Source: Saxidomus purpurata (Eukaryota > Mollusca > Bivalvia > Venerida > Veneridae). Taken from it: DNA of 64,000 nucleotides. Made by a program: the position numbers and the translations under genes. Shown in pieces: positions 58,977-64,000 of the stretch. Location of the stretch: positions 10,081,299-10,145,298 of the forward strand of contig JAFMSR010000007.1 of NCBI GenBank assembly GCA_022818135.1, written 5' to 3'. Numbering within the stretch: the stretch's first letter is position 1; the number at the start of each line of letters is the position of its first letter. Below the pieces are notes generated by a model that saw only the letters and a program-made list of their open reading frames with translations, was not told where the DNA came from and searched no databases.

Positions 58977-61900
58977 CTGCAAAAGATAACACACATTATG
59001 CTAAAATGATTTAGGGCTCGAACCTTTAACCTCTAAATATGAAAGAATGAACAGAAGGTGTTTGGTATTTGTGTCTGGTTTAAAATGCCTGAAAGCTGTA
59101 AGTATGAAAAACTTATATGATCCATTTGGCAATGACAACTTTAAGACTTATTTCAAGATGTCAAATATCTGTGAATTGAATACATAGGAAGTAACGATGC
59201 AAGAAATAAACCGGTTTTAGCCTAGTTTATGTATAAGATAGAATACTGTTGGCGAGAATAATTATGTTATTTCAAGGAGGCTACGAAGGTTACTCTATCT
59301 GATTTGTATCAAGGCACATTGATTGACAGTTCTCATGCCCTAAAATATCGTGTGACGTAATGTCATGTGATGTAACAATATTGTTTGGTAGCGAAAGAAA
59401 ATTAATACATGTACTTGTTTGCTTTTTAAAGTGTTCTGAAGCCTACAAAATTATATACTGGAGCAATTAAGCGTATTTGTTTTTTATTTTGTTTTTGACC
59501 AGCCGCTCAACTTTTCCAAGTTATTCTTGTAAACCAAAAATCTAGGCAAGAAAAAAAGCCCCTGAAAAGTGTTCTCTATTTCAGATAGATCATGTTCTCT
59601 ATTACAGATAGAGCACAGTCTAAGCTCTGCCACCACACATATTTCAAGTTATCAGTAATACAGTACAGTGTCTTCCTATACAAATATGCAGTACCCATGA
59701 TACAATGTCTAATAAACAAGGCTTTACAGTTCTTAGGTCGGAGTTGGTTATAACTGAGCATCAGAATGATATAATTATATGAAAGTTTTTACATTAGTAT
59801 GTACACACCTCTTTTGAGACACGCCTCTGCCTCGGCTTCCATCTTCTTGCGCTTTGTTCTCTGTTTCTCTTCAAGTAGAACTTTAATCCTGTTTGCCTCG
59901 TCCCAATTCCCGTCCTCCATATTACGCTGATCCGGTCGTCTCCTAGCATCGGTTGGTGCAACATCTGGTTCCGGTTCATTCAGCTGTATTGCTAGCTCCG
60001 TGAAGAAGTACATCTTCTCTGAACCAAGTCTGTTTAAATAAAATAAAGCTTCACATATACTGTATATATTTCCTACAATTATTTCTGACACTTGTTGCTT
60101 GAATGAGCCCGATTGTATTTCAATTTAATGGCATGAACTGCATGATACAACCTGTAGTGATAAACAAAAGCTTTAACCCTATAATTAAGGTTTTTATTTG
60201 TTTACATTTTCAAGAAGCTGCACGGTATGAAAGACAAATCAATCACACTTACGGCGGTAATACTCTTTTCCATAACAGTCTTTTGGGACCTGTGGCAAAC
60301 ACGGGTCGCTTAGATGACTCATCTACTTGAAGCACTTGAGCAATCTCCATTTGTGTGTCCCAAGTTCCAGTGATAATCCACTTGGCTGCATCACTTGGAT
60401 CTGTAACCACCCCTGTCACCTGAAGTAGAAACATACATATATAATGTGAAATGGATTCCTGGAATTTCTGGCTTAAAGATATATTATTTCATACTTATCT
60501 GTCCAGGACATCAGCTTTTTAAAAAAATTCTTATTTACAAGAATGTCCCCCTAAAATTCTTATTTGGACAAATACTTTACATGTAACTGTTCAGACTAAG
60601 ACTCTATTCTCATTTATTTTTTTTTTTTTTTTTGAAACTTCAAGCTCAAGACCCACTCCAGATGGAATATAGCTCAAAGAAAGACAGACAGACAAATTAG
60701 ACAATGTGGAATTACAGTAACTGTGTTTAGCATAAGAACACTACCACTACATGGCACAGGTGGGGATTGAACATTCTGTTCAATTTATAGCAAGCACGAA
60801 AACCCAACTAGAGCTAACAAGATGCCTGGAGCGCTGCAATAGAAGAGTAAGGATTTATAATGTTTTAAATTCTTACCTTGCGTGGTTTTTCTCTAGAAAA
60901 GTAGCTATAGGGATAATACTTTAGATGACAGTTGTCTCCAGTTTTATGATTTTTGATGTCCATTTCTCCATGGTGGTCTACCCAAAGTTTACCCACAATA
61001 ATGTTATGAACAGTCGTCGTCACTTTACGCCACGTATAGTGATTTCCAGACTTTTCAAAGACAAGATGTGCGATTCCTGAAAGGACAAAATTTTAATAAT
61101 GATGACATGCAAACCAGTTTATTCAATTTCTACAGAAGATTAAAACATATAATATTTGAAAAATATTAAACACTGTTAATTGTATTTAATTAAAACAGGA
61201 CTTAAATGTTCACTGAACTCATTACTGTCCAGGTGGCAGAAACTAACCTGTCATCAGCTTTATTTAGCCACGGGACTGATTTATTTCTTATATTTGTCTA
61301 GTTTTCAGTTTTAATAATTTTACTGATACTTCAAAGGGAATGCTCACTCATTATTTACTGACTGAGACTGTGGATCATGACTAGACTGCAAGATTATGAA
61401 GGCTGATCATGGTCTGCACTGATAGTAAAGGCAGGAATCAACTACTGCCAGGGTAATAGTTCAAAGAAATATTATTTTTGCATACAAAATGCTGACACCA
61501 TCTCATATTATAATTATAGTAATATTGTTAACTAAGTTATATCAGAATAAACATGTTTTCAAATCTGGATTATACAACTAATGAAGTGTAAAAACAATTT
61601 GTACTGCAGTCTGATGTTGTACCGACACCCCTTTATAAAGTTTATTACTATCTCCCTTTTATTAAACTAACAGACATCTAAGACAAAAATTTAGAACTTT
61701 ATACCTTACAACTACAAATCTTGGATACAAGTAACAAACTAGTTTCATATATTAGACAAGAGGCCCAAAAGGGCCTGTATCACACTACTGGTCTGACTGG
61801 ACTGTTCTGAGGAAGTTTTGTGAAAATTTTTGAAATATTATCATGGAAAAGTTAACAAAGATATGAATGACCTTGCCCTTGACCCACTTACCCCCAAAAC

Positions 61901-63642
61901 AAAGGGATCATCTGCTCATTAAGACTCATCATCATATGAAGTTTGAAGACTGTGGTTGATGCAGGTCTCAAGATATTGAGTGGAAAAGATTTTCAAAGTT
62001 CAGGTCACTGTGACCTTGACCTTTGACCCACTGACCCACAAAACAGTAGCGATCCTCTACTCAGTAAGACTAATCATCCTATGAAGTTTGAAGACTGTAC
62101 GTCATATAGATCTAATGATAATGAGCAAAAATGGTTTCCAAATGCTGTAGGCTCGGACAGTTGGACAAAACACTATGGCATAAGCTCTGCCGGACTTTTT
62201 CCAGTAGAGCTAAAACCTATACAAATTTTAGCGTTCTTCTATACAAATATATTGCATTTACCAACTACAATGTATCTGCATTCACTGAGCTAGCAAGAAA
62301 TATATTACCATGTAAAAAATACCTTTAAAAAAACAAATTATTTCAAATTTCTTCAATGGGTTTCAGAACCAAATTATGAGGTGAACACAAACTCCATAGC
62401 CCTAAAAACCAAACCAAGTTCTTTCAAAATCTAAAAGTATAAAAAAAAGAGGGGATGGCCGGCCACCCTTGGAAAAAAAAGGAAAAGAGAAAGGACAAAC
62501 CTGGATGAATCCCTTAAAGCCTAGAAAAAAAGACCCCCAGGCAGGATTTGACCCTGAGAATGACAAATGGGAGAGGCCCTCTGAAATCTAAGCCTAGGCC
62601 TCATTATTGGTCATGATCTGCATGTTGGTTGTGTATGACTGCCTCGTGGCGAATCTGCCTGCCTGCCTATCCACTTTGTATCATATAGCGTCTGATCATA
62701 TCTGCCTTTCTATTTCTCTGATCAGATCTCACTTTATATTTGCTTCTGATCATGATCCACTTTCTGACAAATCAAGAATCTGGGCTGAAATTAACATCTA
62801 GAGTAACAAGTTTCCAATTTGGGCTGTGATCCTAGTTTTTCACCCCAGTGACCCTTTGAACTTGGGCTAGAAACACTTACACCTTGACAAATTTAGATGG
62901 GCGAAAAGTCCCTAGAGGTAACAAGATGGGCTGTGACCAGATTGACCCCAGGTACCATATTAAAACTGAGCAGAAACATAGAAACAACCTTCTGACAAAG
63001 CCAGGTGACGAAAAGAGCCCTAGAGCCTTAACAAGATTTTTTTGGGCTCTGACCTAGTTTGGCCCCGGGTGACCCCAGATGACCCATTTCGAGGATCGTC
63101 CGAGTAATTCTGGGACAAACCCGACCAAGTGGACATTGAGGAAAAGGACCCTAGGGTACGACTAAGTGGACGGACGACGGACATTCATCGATCCTAATAG
63201 CTCACCCTGAGCCAGCTCAGGTGAGCTAAAAAAACATAAAAAGGAAAATAAAGGCTCAAGTTTTAGATTCAAAGTTGTGGCATTTGACCTTGAGCTAGGA
63301 TGGCCTGTGATTGGTGTCAAATAGGTTACTGCTTATTACAAGTTCTTCCAGAATCCAAAAGTGTGCAAGACATATACAGTGTGAGTCCAACTTTCATGAC
63401 AGCACCAGTCCACAAAGCAAGCTGTATGTGTCAACTATGTTACACATCCTTCACATTATAGAAATTTCACTCTTACCTCTGCTTTCCTCTTTTCAGTATT
63501 GAAGGGAGAGAACTCAAATATTACCTGTAGGAACAATAGTGAGGTAAGCTCCCCTGAACTTAGTAGCCATTGTGAATTGTTGCCAAAGTGACCAAGATTT
63601 ACCACTGGTATGGACAGCTAGTGTCGGCGGATGGTGACAAAC
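58831..63642 (-). CDS. OSBP: Oxysterol-binding protein (OSBP type), C-terminal half of the ORD domain
   Basis: OSBP proteins exchange sterol and PI4P between membranes at ER-Golgi/endosome contacts. Five minus-strand exons are seen, 63525-63642, 60877-61076, 60253-60419, 59809-60029 and 58831-58976, with phases 0/1, 1/0, 0/2, 2/1 and 1/stop, all consistent. The protein runs from VCHHPP (the OSBP fingerprint is EQVSHHPP) through KVTTTVHNIIVGKLW and HLKYYPYSYFSRE to WDEANRIKVLLEEKQR, ending DWTGCPEIYL and a stop. The histidine pair and the basic EEKQRxxRKK helix are those that bind PI4P in the family. The strong match to the vertebrate OSBP/OSBP2 class, including the CxEN-QDW-xxCP ending, separates it from shorter ORPs. 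The PH domain and the first part of the ORD lie beyond 64,000. Confidence 0.93.
59809..60029 (-). CDS. OSBP: OSBP exon, basic helix
   Basis: Acceptor TTTAAACAG, donor GTGTGT. Encodes LGSEKMYFFTELAIQLNE, then APTDARRRPDQRNMEDG, WDEANRIKVLLEEKQR and EACLKR. The APTDxRxRPDQR and EEKQR segments are diagnostic of OSBP/ORP. Confidence 0.95.
60253..60419 (-). CDS. OSBP: OSBP exon
   Basis: Acceptor CTACTTCAG, donor GTAAGT. Encodes VTGVVTDPSDAAKWIITGTW, then ATGPKRLLWKRVLP. 167 nt, phase 0 to 2. Confidence 0.93.
60877..61076 (-). CDS. OSBP: OSBP exon, ORD core
   Basis: Encodes GIAHLVFEKSGNHYTW, then TTTVHNIIVGKLWVDHHGE and CHLKYYPYSYFSREKPRK. 200 nt, phase 1 to 0, donor GTAAG. One of the most conserved stretches of the ORD. 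Confidence 0.95.
61755..62215 (+). mobile_element. Short relative of the GGGCC-hairpin element
   Basis: Begins ACAAGAGGCCCAAAAGGGCC then TGTATCACAC, contains two ~125-bp units with GTGACCTTGACCTTTGACCC, and ends CCAGTAGAGCTAAAAC. It lies in an OSBP intron. Confidence 0.65.
62445..63235 (+). mobile_element. Deletion-riddled copy of the 11.2-kb element
   Basis: Co-linear with 11247-12325 from AAGAGGGG to the identical end CAGCTCAGGTGAGCTAAAAA, but about 290 bp shorter through dozens of small deletions. It lies in an OSBP intron. Confidence 0.7.
63525..63642 (-). CDS. OSBP: OSBP exon with HHPP motif
   Basis: Acceptor CATGTCAG, donor GTAA. Encodes VCHHPPTLAVHTSGK, then FTMATKFRGAYLTIVPT plus one base. 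The signature Ser before HHPP is Cys here. Confidence 0.93.
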
Positions 63643-64000
63643 CTGACATGCAAGCAACTGGTTAGTTATCACCAGACAGACGGCTGGCTATACTACCTTA
63701 CTCATTCAACAAATGAACTCTTGGTCATACAATGCCTTGCTGGATCATTCTGACAAGTTGTTCTTATTACAACAGCAGTTAGAGTGTAACAGATGTCTTA
63801 TGAAAGGAACATTCACATGAATATTAACTCAGTTTGCCTACCCCCCTCCCCCACAATTCTAAAAAGGACGTTTTCATATTTTGATTTGGACAGTAACATT
63901 GACTGCTCTAAAGTGGTGCTCACGATAGAAAAGCAAACAGTGCAGTTAATGTTAAGATTGCATTAATGATCATGATCTGCACTGATTGCTATTCAATACT

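Larger units (their letters stand above)
58300..64000. repeat. GATCATGATC dispersed fragments within the OSBP region
   Basis: TGCTCATGATCTGCACTT (~58315), GATCATGACTAGACTGC (~61375) and ATGATCATGATCTGCACTG with ATTGCTATTCAA (63965-63995), usually preceded by TTTGGACAGTA-C-ATT and AAGTGGTGCT. They are short copies of one palindrome-bearing element, also seen at 11500-11760, 24580, 27890, 54930 and 56700. Confidence 0.55.

Overview
This window is intron-rich, AT-rich animal DNA dominated by minisatellites and dispersed repeats, and nothing in it looks bacterial or viral. Three things point to a marine bivalve mollusc: a double-domain alpha-carbonic anhydrase of the kind known from the giant clam, tRNA-derived SINEs, and repeat families with roughly 165-bp tandem cores like those described in bivalves. 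I cannot name the species.

Layout. 1-9.7 kb: promoter-proximal or intergenic DNA with a (CA)n tract, TIR elements, a ~165-bp-core repeat element and a ~38-bp minisatellite (4.1-5.4 kb). 9.7-31.6 kb (+): one large gene. Fourteen exons, all phase-compatible, encode two complete, apparently active alpha-carbonic anhydrase domains in tandem, ending in a hydrophobic C-terminal tail of GPI-anchor type. Its introns carry four long minisatellites or tandem elements. The 5' exon with the signal peptide was not securely found. 33.8-36.0 kb (+): a tentative three-exon 3' end of an unrecognised gene. 36,494-42,981: a 6.5-kb foldback element with exact terminal inverted repeats, arms built of tandem subrepeats, and a 9-bp target-site duplication (TATTTCGAT). 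43.5-48.9 kb (+): a small LRAT/PLAAT-like gene. Its first intron is a ~2-kb, 30-bp minisatellite in which every unit copies the end of the coding exon plus the 5' splice site. 47.1-58.8 kb: dispersed repeats and apparently non-coding DNA. 58.8-64 kb (-): the last five exons of an OSBP-type oxysterol-binding protein, whose 5' part lies beyond the window.

The genes have no evident shared pathway. The carbonic anhydrase would act at the cell surface or in the mantle on CO2/bicarbonate. The OSBP-like protein would act in sterol/PI4P exchange. The LRAT-like protein would be a small lipid acyltransferase relative that seems to have lost its catalytic cysteine. The most unusual signals are the splice-donor minisatellite, the foldback element, and the organisation of the double-domain anhydrase: a retained-intron transmembrane reading frame, a possible internal first exon, and a duplicated upstream segment lying inside intron 6.
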